From Deltaproteobacteria bacterium (lineage in GTDB: Bacteria > Desulfobacterota > Desulfobacteria > C00003060), in NCBI GenBank assembly GCA_030667105.1, contig DAOUWN010000099.1, forward strand, positions 1 to 7,314: a stretch of DNA of 7,314 nucleotides, given 5' to 3'. Below the pieces are notes generated by a model. That model was given only the letters and a program-made list of their open reading frames with translations, had not been told where the DNA came from and searched no databases. The position numbers were made by a program, and so were the translations under genes. Shown here one piece after another: positions 1 to 7,040 of this stretch (positions are counted from its first letter, which is position 1; each line of letters begins with the position of its first letter).

Positions 1-101
1 AAAATGAAGCTCCCTGCAGCAAGTCGCCGACGCGCCATAGCTTGGGCGACGGTGCGCTGCGGGGTATTACGGCGAAGGCGAATAAAGAGGGCCGAACACC
101 T
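1..101. other. Left edge, no gene recognised
   Basis: I see no recognisable gene here. The kdsC reading frame is open back to the window edge, with a possible TTG start at 42, but the encoded residues do not resemble a KdsC N-terminus. Another frame has a TGA at 5-7, which could be the stop of an upstream gene (kdsA would be a natural neighbour), but only one codon of it lies inside the window, so it cannot be identified. A purine-rich stretch at 84-91 is the likely ribosome binding site for the ATG at 102. Confidence 0.4.
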
Positions 102-704
102 ATGACAAAAAAAGTTGGATTTCTGGAAGAGCCTGGCAGAAAAGAACCGGTGGGGACCCCTTCCGTTCTCGATCGCCTCAACGCCAAGGTCCGGGCGCGG
201 GTGGAGCAGGTGAAGTTCCTTATACTGGATGTTGATGGGGTCATGACAGACGGTCGCCTTTTTTATCACGATGACGGCACGGAATCCAAAACCTTTGATG
301 TGCGCGACGGGCACGGGATAAAGATGTTGAAGCATGCGGGAATAGAGACAGCCATCATTTCCGGCAGGACCTGTCCCTCCGTGGACAAAAGGGCCGCTGA
401 TCTGGGAATTTCCGACGTTGTACAAGGGGTGAGGGACAAGATGCCTATCCTTGAAAAGATCCTGTCTGAAAGGCGCCTCCGGCCAGAGGAAATTGCCTTT
501 GTCGGCGACGATTTGGTAGATCTGTCTGTGATGAACCGCGTCGGTTTTGCCGTTGCCGTAGCCGATGCCTCAGAGTATCTATTCGACACAGCCCATTACG
601 TCACCCTGGCCCCTGGCGGCAGAGGCGCCGTAAGAGAGGTTGCAGAGATCATCCTTGCAGTTAAGGGTTTGTGGAATAAGGTCGCTGGGCCGTATTTTAA
701 CTGA
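102..704 (+). CDS. kdsC: 3-deoxy-D-manno-octulosonate 8-phosphate phosphatase (KdsC, HAD family)
   Basis: This cytoplasmic HAD phosphatase hydrolyses Kdo-8-phosphate to Kdo and phosphate, the step before CMP-Kdo formation in LPS inner-core synthesis. The product is 200 residues (E. coli KdsC is 188). HAD motif I is DVDGVMTDG, with nucleophile D43 and general acid D45. Motif II is the Ser of IISGR (S87), motif III is the Lys of GVRDK (K113), and motif IV is VGDDLVDL with metal ligands D136/D137. The family's DGHGIKML (69-76) and the C-terminal GGRGAVREV are also present. There is no large cap domain, as expected for this tetrameric subfamily. I chose the ATG at 102 because a GAGGG-like site precedes it by about 10 nt. 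It gives about 37 residues before the HAD core, longer than usual, so internal GTG codons near 201-210 are possible starts. The usual downstream partner lptC is absent; argS follows after 85 bp. KdsC is strongly supported, the exact start less so. Confidence 0.93.
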   Translation: MTKKVGFLEEPGRKEPVGTPSVLDRLNAKVRARVEQVKFLILDVDGVMTDGRLFYHDDGTESKTFDVRDGHGIKMLKHAGIETAIISGRTCPSVDKRAADLGISDVVQGVRDKMPILEKILSERRLRPEEIAFVGDDLVDLSVMNRVGFAVAVADASEYLFDTAHYVTLAPGGRGAVREVAEIILAVKGLWNKVAGPYFN

Positions 705-705
705 T

Positions 706-736
706 CAGGCGCAGGTCCGCGAAAAACGAGCGCCTG
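706..736 (+). terminator. Possible hairpin after kdsC (weak terminator candidate)
   Basis: CAGGCGC (706-712) and GCGCCTG (730-736) are a perfect 7-bp inverted repeat with a 17-nt spacer, starting 2 nt after the kdsC stop. Only TTT follows, so this is a poor intrinsic terminator. It may be an attenuating or processing structure between kdsC and argS, or chance. Confidence 0.25.
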
Positions 737-789
737 TTTCCAAATCCTCTTCATTGACCTGGACGAGAAGACTAATTAAAACGCAGCTC

Positions 790-2466
790 ATGAAAGATAT
801 ACTCGGGTCCAGGGTGCAGCAAGCCCTAGAATCTGCTTTTGCCGCTGGGGATCTTCGGCCGGTGGAAGTCCCTTCCCCCATCGTCCTCGAGACCCCCAAG
901 GTCGCGGCCCACGGTGACTATAGTACGAATATTGCCATGATTATGGCCTCAAGGCAGAAAAGCCCCCCGAGGGAGATTGCAGACATCATCATCCATCATA
1001 TTGAAAACACCGACCAACTGTTTTCAAAGATAGAGGTTGCAGGGCCGGGTTTCATAAATTTTTTCATCTCCCGGGAGAAATGGTTCAAGGTTCTAATTGA
1101 CGTTCATGATAAGGATAAGGCCTATGGCGCCTCCAAAATGGGGAAAGGAGAACGCGTTCACGTCGAATTTGTCAGCGCTAATCCCACTGGCCCTCTCCAC
1201 GTGGGCCACGGACGTTGTGCGGCCGTGGGCGACACGCTGGCGGCAATATTGAGAGCGGCAGGTTACGACGCTAAAACAGAGTACTACGTTAATGACTCTG
1301 GTCGCCAGATATCTACCCTGGGAAGATCCGTATTTTCCCGGTATCGACAACTCCTGGGCCACGCGATCGAGTTCCCAACAGATTTCTATCAGGGAGACTA
1401 TATCAAGGACCTGGCAAAAAAGCTTCTTGTTAAGGAAGACAACCGCCTGTTGGAGATTCCGGAGGAGGACGCCACAGGAATCTGCGCAAGATTTGCAGGC
1501 AATGAAATCCTTGCAGGGATCAAAAACGACCTGGACGCATTTAACGTCTCCTTTGACCAGTGGTTCAGCGAACAGTCTCTGTTTGATTCAGGAGCTGTCC
1601 AGGCGGTAATTGACGACCTTAAGAGCCAAGATGTCATCTATGAACACGAGGGGGCCATGTGGTTTCGTACGCGGGACTTTGGTGATGAAAAGGATCGGGT
1701 TGTCGTTCGGACCAATGGGCAAACTACCTACTTCGCCTCAGACATTGCCTACCATAAAGCCAAGCTGGAGAGAAAATTTGACCGGATTATTGATATCTGG
1801 GGCGCAGACCACCATGGTTATGTATCCAGAGTTTCCGCTTAGATTCAGGCCCTGGGCTATGACAAGCAAAAGGGTGCGTTCATCCTTGTGCAACTGGTCA
1901 ACCTTCTGAGGGATGGCAAGCCCGTGGCTATGTCAACACGGGCCGGCGAGTTTGTTACCCTGAAAGAGGTCATGGATGAAGTAGGTCGGGATGCGGCACG
2001 TTTCTTGTTCCTGATGCGTGACTATAACAGCCCGCTGGATTTTGACCTTGAATTGGCCAAGAAACAATCAAATGAAAACCCTGTGTACTATGTCCAGTAT
2101 GTCCATGCCCGGATCTCCAATATTCTGAAAAAGGCCGAGGAACGGGGTTACAAGAATATTTGCTGGCATGAGGACTTCTCCGTTCTCATCAGTCTGCCCG
2201 AGGAAATTCAACTGATCAAGCTTATGGGGCGCTATCCGGAGGTCGTGGCTCAAAGCGCCCGGCTCATGGAACCTCACCGAATTCCCTTTTACCTGCAAGA
2301 ACTGGCAGGGGCCTTTCATGCCTACTACCATGACCGCAACAAGCATCAGGTCGTTAGTGATGATGCCAGGTTGTCAGCGGCAAGGCTTTTCCTTGTATCC
2401 GCCATTCGAATTATCATAAAAAACGGACTCGCCCTAATGGGCGTATCAGCGCCGGAAACCATGTAA
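790..2466 (+). CDS. argS: Arginyl-tRNA synthetase, interrupted by an in-frame TAG at codon 351
   Basis: This class I synthetase charges tRNA-Arg with arginine in the cytoplasm. Reading through the TAG gives 558 codons before the stop, full length for the family (about 556-577). Domain order: N-terminal Add-1 domain (about 1-110), Rossmann catalytic core with the HIGH-type motif in [12 protein letters not shown] (HVGH 137-140), YYVNDSGRQ (165-173), WGADHHGYV (337-345), the KMSKS-equivalent [11 protein letters not shown] (381-391), and the C-terminal DALR anticodon-binding domain with [15 protein letters not shown], ending in the family-typical APETM. The ATG at 790 fits the family N-terminus but has a poor Shine-Dalgarno. 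The TAG at 1840-1842 falls between RVSA and IQALGYD, where relatives have one ordinary residue, often Ala. Termination there would leave 350 residues without the MSTRAG loop or anticodon domain. Conservation is good on both sides, so this is not an old decayed pseudogene. Sequencing error, recent nonsense mutation and amber decoding all remain possible. Family certain; functional state unresolved. Confidence 0.93.
1840..1842 (+). other. In-frame amber (TAG) codon inside argS
   Basis: TAG occupies argS codon 351, preceded by GTT TCC GCT and followed by ATT CAG GCC. The frame before and after is the same and family similarity resumes at once, so no indel is involved. A downstream restart is conceivable at GTG 1888 (codon 367), with AAAAGGG at 1868-1874 lying 13 nt ahead of it. 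That would produce a separate C-terminal piece lacking residues 351-366. Confidence 0.9.
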
Positions 2467-2482
2467 AAGGTCTCGCCTCATC

Positions 2483-3166
2483 ATGAGCCAAAAGACATCG
2501 CCACCTAAGAAGCCGAAGAAAAAGGGCACAGGGGAAAAAAGCCGGTTCGCCTTTCAACTGACCCGAAAAGAGCTTTTTCTTTGGCTAGGGGTTGCTTTCC
2601 TTGCCATGGTGTGGATGTTCACCTTGGGCGTTATGGTGGGTCGTGTAATCTCGCCAGTGCGCTTTAATGTCGAAAAGCTCAAAAAAGAGCTATTGGCCCA
2701 AAAGGAAGGTGCAAGCAAACCGGGGATGAATGCTACCCCCGACAAAAAACATCTGGGTTTCTACGACGTCCTGACCGACAAGAAGGAAGAGGCCAGGTTG
2801 AAATCTCTGCCAAAGGCACAGCCGCCGGCAAAAAAAGAGATCGCTCGCAGACCGGAGTCGAAAAAGCAGCAGAAAGCATCTGAAGCTACTGAGCAAAAAC
2901 CAAAGGCATCTTCAGCAAAAGGAGAAGCCCCTGTCAAGTCTTTCACCTTGCAGGTAGCGTCTCTAAGGGACTCCGCGGGGGCAAAAAAGCTGGTTTCCGA
3001 CCTTAAAAGCAAAGGCTACGGCGCTTACGCGGTCACGGCTCGTGTGAACGGAAAAGGGACCTATCACAGGGTCCGCGTAGGCCATTTCAAAGATCTCAAT
3101 GAGGCCAGGACGATGGCTGCACGGCTCAGACACGAGAAGTTTGAGCCGATTGTCATACGCGAGTAG
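2483..3166 (+). CDS. Membrane-anchored SPOR-domain protein
   Basis: This is a predicted inner-membrane protein with a periplasmic SPOR domain. Known SPOR domains bind peptidoglycan glycan strands lacking stem peptides and often localise to the division septum (FtsN, DedD, DamX). The 227 residues comprise a short Lys/Pro-rich cytoplasmic tail (1-30), one transmembrane helix (about 31-53, LFLWLGVAFLAMVWMFTLGV and following), and a segment containing LGFYDVLTDKKEE (91-103). A low-complexity Lys/Ala/Pro/Gln linker (about 105-150) leads to the SPOR domain (about 153-226), which begins SFTLQVASLRD and contains YHRVRVGHFKDLNEA. The positive N-terminus predicts cytoplasmic-in topology. It begins 16 nt after the argS stop, so it is probably co-transcribed and would suffer polarity if translation stopped at the argS amber. 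The architecture is FtsN/DedD-like, but sequence does not justify either name. It ends with TAG. Confidence 0.88.
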   Translation: MSQKTSPPKKPKKKGTGEKSRFAFQLTRKELFLWLGVAFLAMVWMFTLGVMVGRVISPVRFNVEKLKKELLAQKEGASKPGMNATPDKKHLGFYDVLTDKKEEARLKSLPKAQPPAKKEIARRPESKKQQKASEATEQKPKASSAKGEAPVKSFTLQVASLRDSAGAKKLVSDLKSKGYGAYAVTARVNGKGTYHRVRVGHFKDLNEARTMAARLRHEKFEPIVIRE

Positions 3167-3185
3167 AAACGGGGATTTTACTGTC

Positions 3186-3473
3186 ATGAAGATTACCAAG
3201 GAAGTGATTGCTCATGTGGGAAAGCTTGCCAGACTGCACTTAGATGATGCCGCTGTTGAGCTTTACACCAGGCAATTGGGGGATATCCTGACATATATGG
3301 ATACCCTGAGTCGGCTCGATACCAAGGGGGTATCGCCTACCTCCCATGCCATTTTCATCAACAACGCCTTTCGGGATGATGAAGTCAAACCCTCCATGCC
3401 TGTGGAGCGTGCATTGACCAACGCACCGGAGTCTGAGGATGGAGCCTTTGTTGTCCCGAAGATAATCAAGTAA
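3186..3473 (+). CDS. gatC: Asp-tRNA(Asn)/Glu-tRNA(Gln) amidotransferase subunit C
   Basis: GatC is the small scaffold that stabilises the GatA-GatB pair of the amidotransferase. That enzyme converts mischarged Glu-tRNA(Gln) and/or Asp-tRNA(Asn) to the correct amidated forms. The product is 95 residues, the usual length. Family features are the N-terminal helix ITKEVIAHVGKLARLHL, the central LGDILTYMDTLSRLDTKGVSPTSHA (read as two parts, LGDILTYMDTLSRLDT and KGVSPTSHA), the FRDDEVKPSM segment and the C-terminal FVVPKIIK. The ATG at 3186 was chosen because the family N-terminus starts here and GGGGA (3171-3175) lies 10 nt upstream; the frame is open further 5' but overlaps the SPOR gene. It sits 19 bp after that gene and 27 bp before gatA, consistent with co-transcription. 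Confidence 0.95.
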   Translation: MKITKEVIAHVGKLARLHLDDAAVELYTRQLGDILTYMDTLSRLDTKGVSPTSHAIFINNAFRDDEVKPSMPVERALTNAPESEDGAFVVPKIIK

Positions 3474-3500
3474 TTCCTATCACGGAAGGCAGGCTCTTGC

Positions 3501-4958
3501 ATGGACCTCTATAGACTGACAATACACGAAGCGAGCAAATTGCTAAAGAGAAGAGAAATCAGTTCCGTTGAGTTGACCTCAGCGGTTTTTGACCGAATTG
3601 AGGAAGTCGAGAATAAGATTTCCGCATATCTCACCTTGGTCAAGGATAGGGCCATGGCTGAGGCTGAGACTGCAGACAATGTGATTGGACGTGGCGAGGG
3701 CAAACCCCTTACCGGTATCCCTATGGCAATCAAAGATCTTCTTTGCACAGAAGGAATCAGGACCACCTGCGGATCAAAAATATTGGCAGATTTCGTCCCA
3801 ACCTATAGCAGCACAGTCGTAAAGAAGCTGAAGGACGTTCACGCGGTCATAGTAGGCAAAACCAATCTCGATGAATTCGGCATGGGCTCTTCAAACGAAC
3901 ACTCGGCCTTTATGTTAACCCATAATCCGTGGGATCTGACACGAATTCCCGGAGGTTCAAGCGGGGGCTCGGCAGCGGCCACGGCCGCCGATGAATGCAT
4001 CGGAGCCGTTGGAACGGATACGGGGGGCTCTATACGACAGCCCTGTTCTCATTGTGGCGTTGTGGGCCTGAAACCGACATACGGCAGAGTGTCTCGTTTC
4101 GGACTTGTGGCTTTTGCCTCCTCTCTTGATCAAGTGGGCCCGATTACCAAGGATGTAACTGACTGTGCCCTCCTCATGAATGAGATCTGTGGCTACGACT
4201 CCGTGGATTCCACGTCTGTTCCTCACCCGGTTCCTGACTATACTGAAGTCCTGCGGTCCGGGCTCAACGGAATTGTGGCCGGAATACCCAAGGAATATCA
4301 TGTTGAAGGTCTGGATCAAGATGTGTCACAAGCTATTGGCAATGCAATCAAGGCGCTTGAGGGGCTTGGGTTGACCTGCAAAGACGTTTCTCTTCCCCAT
4401 ACAGAGTACGCTGTGGCGACCTACTACCTCATAGCGCCTGCTGAAGCAAGTTCAAACCTGGCTCGCTACGATGGCGTGAAGTACGGGCTTCGAGATGCCG
4501 ATTCCGGTGATTTGATGGACATGTATCGAAACACGCGGTCAAAAGGTTTTGGACCGGAAGTGCAAAGACGGATTATTATCGGCACCTATGCCCTGTCAGC
4601 AGGCTATTATGAGGCTTATTACGGAAAGGCGTCCCAGGTCCGCACCCTTATTATGGAAGATTTCAAGAAAGCCTTTGAAACTTGCGATGTCTTGCTCACG
4701 CCTGTGGCTCCCTCGCCTGCTTTCAAACTTGGAGAGAAACTTGACGATCCCCTGTCGATGTATCTCTCGGACATCTTCACACTGCCTGCCAGCCTGGCTG
4801 GAATACCAGGTCTTTCTGTCCCGTGCGGGTTCAGCAGGAAGGGGCTTCCCATCGGGTTGCAGATCCTGGGCAAACATTTCGACGAGGAAAAACTCATCAG
4901 AGTGGCCTACAATTTAGAACAGGCAACGGATCACCACAGCAGAAGACCGAAGCTGTGA
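3501..4958 (+). CDS. gatA: Asp-tRNA(Asn)/Glu-tRNA(Gln) amidotransferase subunit A
   Basis: GatA is the amidase-signature glutaminase that releases ammonia from glutamine (or asparagine) and passes it to GatB for transamidation of the misacylated tRNA. The product is 485 residues, the same length as S. aureus GatA. The catalytic triad is visible: K78 in GIPMAIKDL, cis-Ser S153 in [11 protein letters not shown] and nucleophile S177 in [11 protein letters not shown], each one position before the S. aureus K79/S154/S178. Other signatures are [18 protein letters not shown] (118-135), [20 protein letters not shown] (189-208) and a C-terminal ALP-type segment, [16 protein letters not shown]. The ATG at 3501 has GGAAGG (3484-3489) upstream. 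gatB does not follow, so it must be elsewhere for a working enzyme. The stretch after the nucleophile reads PCSHCGVVG, with two Cys three residues apart. Confidence 0.97.
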   Translation: MDLYRLTIHEASKLLKRREISSVELTSAVFDRIEEVENKISAYLTLVKDRAMAEAETADNVIGRGEGKPLTGIPMAIKDLLCTEGIRTTCGSKILADFVPTYSSTVVKKLKDVHAVIVGKTNLDEFGMGSSNEHSAFMLTHNPWDLTRIPGGSSGGSAAATAADECIGAVGTDTGGSIRQPCSHCGVVGLKPTYGRVSRFGLVAFASSLDQVGPITKDVTDCALLMNEICGYDSVDSTSVPHPVPDYTEVLRSGLNGIVAGIPKEYHVEGLDQDVSQAIGNAIKALEGLGLTCKDVSLPHTEYAVATYYLIAPAEASSNLARYDGVKYGLRDADSGDLMDMYRNTRSKGFGPEVQRRIIIGTYALSAGYYEAYYGKASQVRTLIMEDFKKAFETCDVLLTPVAPSPAFKLGEKLDDPLSMYLSDIFTLPASLAGIPGLSVPCGFSRKGLPIGLQILGKHFDEEKLIRVAYNLEQATDHHSRRPKL

Positions 4959-5014
4959 TTTGCCGTTCGCCATTTGTCTTAAGATATACGGATGTTGGCG
5001 CCTGTGGCTTATTA

Positions 5015-5042
5015 GTGACTAATGACCAGCGACCAATAACTT
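5015..5042. repeat. Degenerate 7-bp tandem repeat
   Basis: Four consecutive heptamers can be read in the gatA to small-ORF gap: GTGACTA, ATGACCA, GCGACCA and ATAACTT. The first three fit the pattern RYGACYA; the fourth is decayed. The array ends about 20 nt before the ATG of the small ORF, just ahead of its AAGGA ribosome site. Short heptanucleotide tandem arrays are known in intergenic DNA of some bacteria (for example the STRR sequences of cyanobacteria). No function can be assigned from sequence. Confidence 0.5.
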
Positions 5043-5062
5043 ACAACAGAAAGGAATACACC

Positions 5063-5239
5063 ATGACTATTCAGCCTGAAGGTGAAGATCTGAGAAAGGC
5101 AACAAAATGGATATCAGACGAGCGCCTCGATAACCCTGGGGCAAGTCTGACTAATTTGGTTGAACAGGCATGTGCCAAATTTGACCTGTCACCCAAGGAT
5201 GCCGAATTCCTTCTCCGCTTTTTTGCCAAGAAGGACTAA
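5063..5239 (+). CDS. Small unrecognised protein, 58 residues
   Basis: I do not recognise a named family. The ATG at 5063 has a good ribosome site, AAGGA at 5051-5055, 7 nt upstream. The product is a small, soluble, charged and probably all-helical protein with no signal peptide, membrane segment or Cys pair (one Cys only). It starts MTIQPEGEDLRKATKWISDE, has a middle helix-like stretch SLTNLVEQACAKFDL, and ends SPKDAEFLLRFFAKKD. The regular amphipathic pattern, the good ribosome site and the placement make it look like a real gene rather than a chance ORF. It lies 104 bp after gatA and 64 bp before mutL. The reading frame is open further upstream into gatA, but that part overlaps gatA and lacks a plausible start. 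Confidence 0.75.
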   Translation: MTIQPEGEDLRKATKWISDERLDNPGASLTNLVEQACAKFDLSPKDAEFLLRFFAKKD

Positions 5240-5265
5240 GGGCTCGCTCAAAAACAACTTCACGA

Positions 5266-5303
5266 ACCCTAAGGGTATTGAATCGCAAAGCGAATTCATC
5301 AAG
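5266..5303 (+). promoter_or_regulatory. Structured mutL leader with distant Shine-Dalgarno
   Basis: The 64-nt gap before mutL has no Shine-Dalgarno at normal spacing. The only candidate, AAGGG (5271-5275), is 28 nt from the ATG. ACCC (5266-5269) and GGGT (5273-5276) can pair over a TAA loop and hide it. Immediately after, TGAATCGC (5279-5286) and GCGAATTCA (5290-5298) form an 8-bp stem with one bulged A and an AAA loop, ending 5 nt before the ATG. If only the second hairpin folds, AAGGG is brought to about 8 nt from the start. The pairings are seen in the sequence; a regulatory role is inference. Confidence 0.3.
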
Positions 5304-7040
5304 ATGGCACGGATAAGAATTCTTCCTGAAATACTCTCCAACAAGATCGCTGCAGGCGAGGTGGTGGAGCGTCCGGCCTCCGTGGCAAAGGAGCTCATAG
5401 AAAACGCCATTGATGCCAAGAGTACTCAGATCACCGTGGAAGTAAAAAAAGGTGGGCGGGCCGTCATCAGAATCTCAGACAACGGGATTGGCATGGAGCG
5501 CGATGACAGTCTCCTTGCCTTGGAACGCTATGCAACCAGCAAGATCTATGACGAAAAAGGCCTTTTTTCCATATCCACCCTCGGGTTCAGAGGAGAAGCC
5601 CTTCCCAGCATTGCCTCTGTTTCAGACATGGAGATTGTCACCAGGACCGAGTCCTCTGATGTGGGCACCCGAATTGTCGTTAAAGGCGGACGGATCAAAC
5701 AAGTCTCTGAAGTCGGAGCCGCTAAAGGGACCATGATTACGGTGAACCATCTGTTTTTCAATACCCCTGCCAGACGGAAGTATCTGAAAACTGACCAGAC
5801 CGAGATGGGCCACATCAGCGACACTGTTACGCGTATGGCTCTGGCTTGGCCCGGCATACACTTTAAATTCTACCACAACGAAAAGGCCCTGGGAAACTGG
5901 AGTCCCACCTCAACTCCTCTTCACCGCATAACCGAGGTCCTGGGAGGCGGCTTGGAACATAAGCTGTGTGAGGTAAACTACAAGAGCGACAGCCTCAGCG
6001 TCAACGGGTTCGTCGCGTTTCCGGAGATCACGCGAACAACTTCCCGCGGGCAATATGTATACGTGAATGGTCGCTTCGTTCGAGACAAAGTGCTCTATCA
6101 CGCCATCATGCAAGGCTATGCCGGACGCCTGATGAAAGGAAAGTTCCCGGTGGTCGTGCTCTTTCTGAGACTGCCCCCGGATCAGGTAGATGTAAACGTT
6201 CATCCTACCAAGAGCTCGGTCCGTTTCGATGCTCCTGGCCAAGTTCATGATGCAATTGCAAGGGGCATAGCCGCAACGCTCAACACTTCAAGCCGCCCTG
6301 CCTGGGGAAAGCTGCCTGCGCCCGAACGTGTTCACAGACCTCAGCATTACACGACTTCCCCGCCTCGTGGCCAGATCAGCGAACCCGCGGCCGAAGCCAT
6401 GCCAAAGCCCTACAGCGCTCCCCATGATGCCCAGCCACGCCTGTGGGAGGAAAAGCCTTTTGCTTCCCTCAGGGTCATTGGGCAGCTCCACAACACCTAC
6501 ATCGTATGTGAATCCGAAGAGGGTCTGGTCCTCATCGATCAGCATGCCGCCCATGAACGCGTGGTTTTTGAATCCCTCAAGGCTGCCTACGAACATTCAA
6601 GGATTGCCACCCAGGGCCTGCTTATCCCTGAACGACTGGAACTGAGCCATCGAGAAGCCGGTATCTTGGACACCCTGCTGAAAGACCTGGGTGAAATTGG
6701 CGTGGAAATAGAACCCTTCGGAGGGAGGACTTACTTGATCAGGTCTGTTCCGGACATCCTTGCGGGCAAGCCTGCTGAGCCCCTTGTCATGGAAATAATA
6801 GAAAAGATGGCTGAAATCGGACTTGCCTCCGGTCTCCTCCGTGCGGTGGACGAGTGTCTGATCATTATGGCCTGCCACGGGGCCATTAGGGCCAACAAAA
6901 GGCTCTCAGATGAAGAAATGAAGACGCTACTTAAACAACTGGACACCATCGAACACCCTACCCATTGTCCCCATGGTCGCCCAACCCTGATCTCAAAGAC
7001 CCTTCGCCAAATCGAAAAAGACTTCAAGCGCATCATTTAG
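5304..7040 (+). CDS. mutL: DNA mismatch repair protein MutL, endonuclease type
   Basis: MutL links mismatch recognition by MutS to strand incision and removal. The product is 578 residues. The N-terminal GHKL ATPase (about 1-330) shows ELIENAIDA (E30, N34), SDNGIGM (58-64), LGFRGEALPSIASVSD (93-108), GTMITVNHLFFNTPARR (142-158), YVYVNGRFVRD (251-261) and VDVNVHPTKSSVRF (295-308). A short Pro-rich linker (about 331-385) leads to the C-terminal dimerisation/nuclease domain. That domain has the metal-binding endonuclease motif DQHAAHERVVFE (412-423, matching DQHA-x2-E-x4-E), ACHGAIRA (523-530) and CPHGRPT (555-561). MutL of this type nicks DNA itself, so a MutH-independent pathway is expected. 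The ATG at 5304 is chosen because ARIRILPEILSNKIAAGEVV is the family N-terminus; the frame is open back to 5160 but overlaps the small ORF. The gene ends with TAG, here a genuine stop since DFKRII is a normal MutL end. Confidence 0.97.
   Translation: MARIRILPEILSNKIAAGEVVERPASVAKELIENAIDAKSTQITVEVKKGGRAVIRISDNGIGMERDDSLLALERYATSKIYDEKGLFSISTLGFRGEALPSIASVSDMEIVTRTESSDVGTRIVVKGGRIKQVSEVGAAKGTMITVNHLFFNTPARRKYLKTDQTEMGHISDTVTRMALAWPGIHFKFYHNEKALGNWSPTSTPLHRITEVLGGGLEHKLCEVNYKSDSLSVNGFVAFPEITRTTSRGQYVYVNGRFVRDKVLYHAIMQGYAGRLMKGKFPVVVLFLRLPPDQVDVNVHPTKSSVRFDAPGQVHDAIARGIAATLNTSSRPAWGKLPAPERVHRPQHYTTSPPRGQISEPAAEAMPKPYSAPHDAQPRLWEEKPFASLRVIGQLHNTYIVCESEEGLVLIDQHAAHERVVFESLKAAYEHSRIATQGLLIPERLELSHREAGILDTLLKDLGEIGVEIEPFGGRTYLIRSVPDILAGKPAEPLVMEIIEKMAEIGLASGLLRAVDECLIIMACHGAIRANKRLSDEEMKTLLKQLDTIEHPTHCPHGRPTLISKTLRQIEKDFKRII

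Noticed and set aside
42..101. Upstream TTG start for kdsC
   Set aside because: The added residues do not resemble KdsC, and the ATG at 102 has a well-spaced purine-rich ribosome site.
1840..1890. Frameshift as the cause of the argS break
   Set aside because: The reading frame is identical before and after the TAG, and family similarity resumes on the next codons.
3164..3166. Amber readthrough at the end of the SPOR gene
   Set aside because: The SPOR domain is already complete; continuing would only add about 25 codons overlapping the gatC start in another frame.
4960..4988. Promoter-like pair TTGCCG and GATATA with a 17-bp spacer after gatA
   Set aside because: Only 4 of 6 and 3 of 6 matches to sigma-70 boxes; expected by chance in AT-richer intergenic DNA.
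7038..7040. Amber readthrough at the end of mutL
   Set aside because: MutL already has its normal C-terminus, and the extension is about 23 unrelated codons before a TGA.
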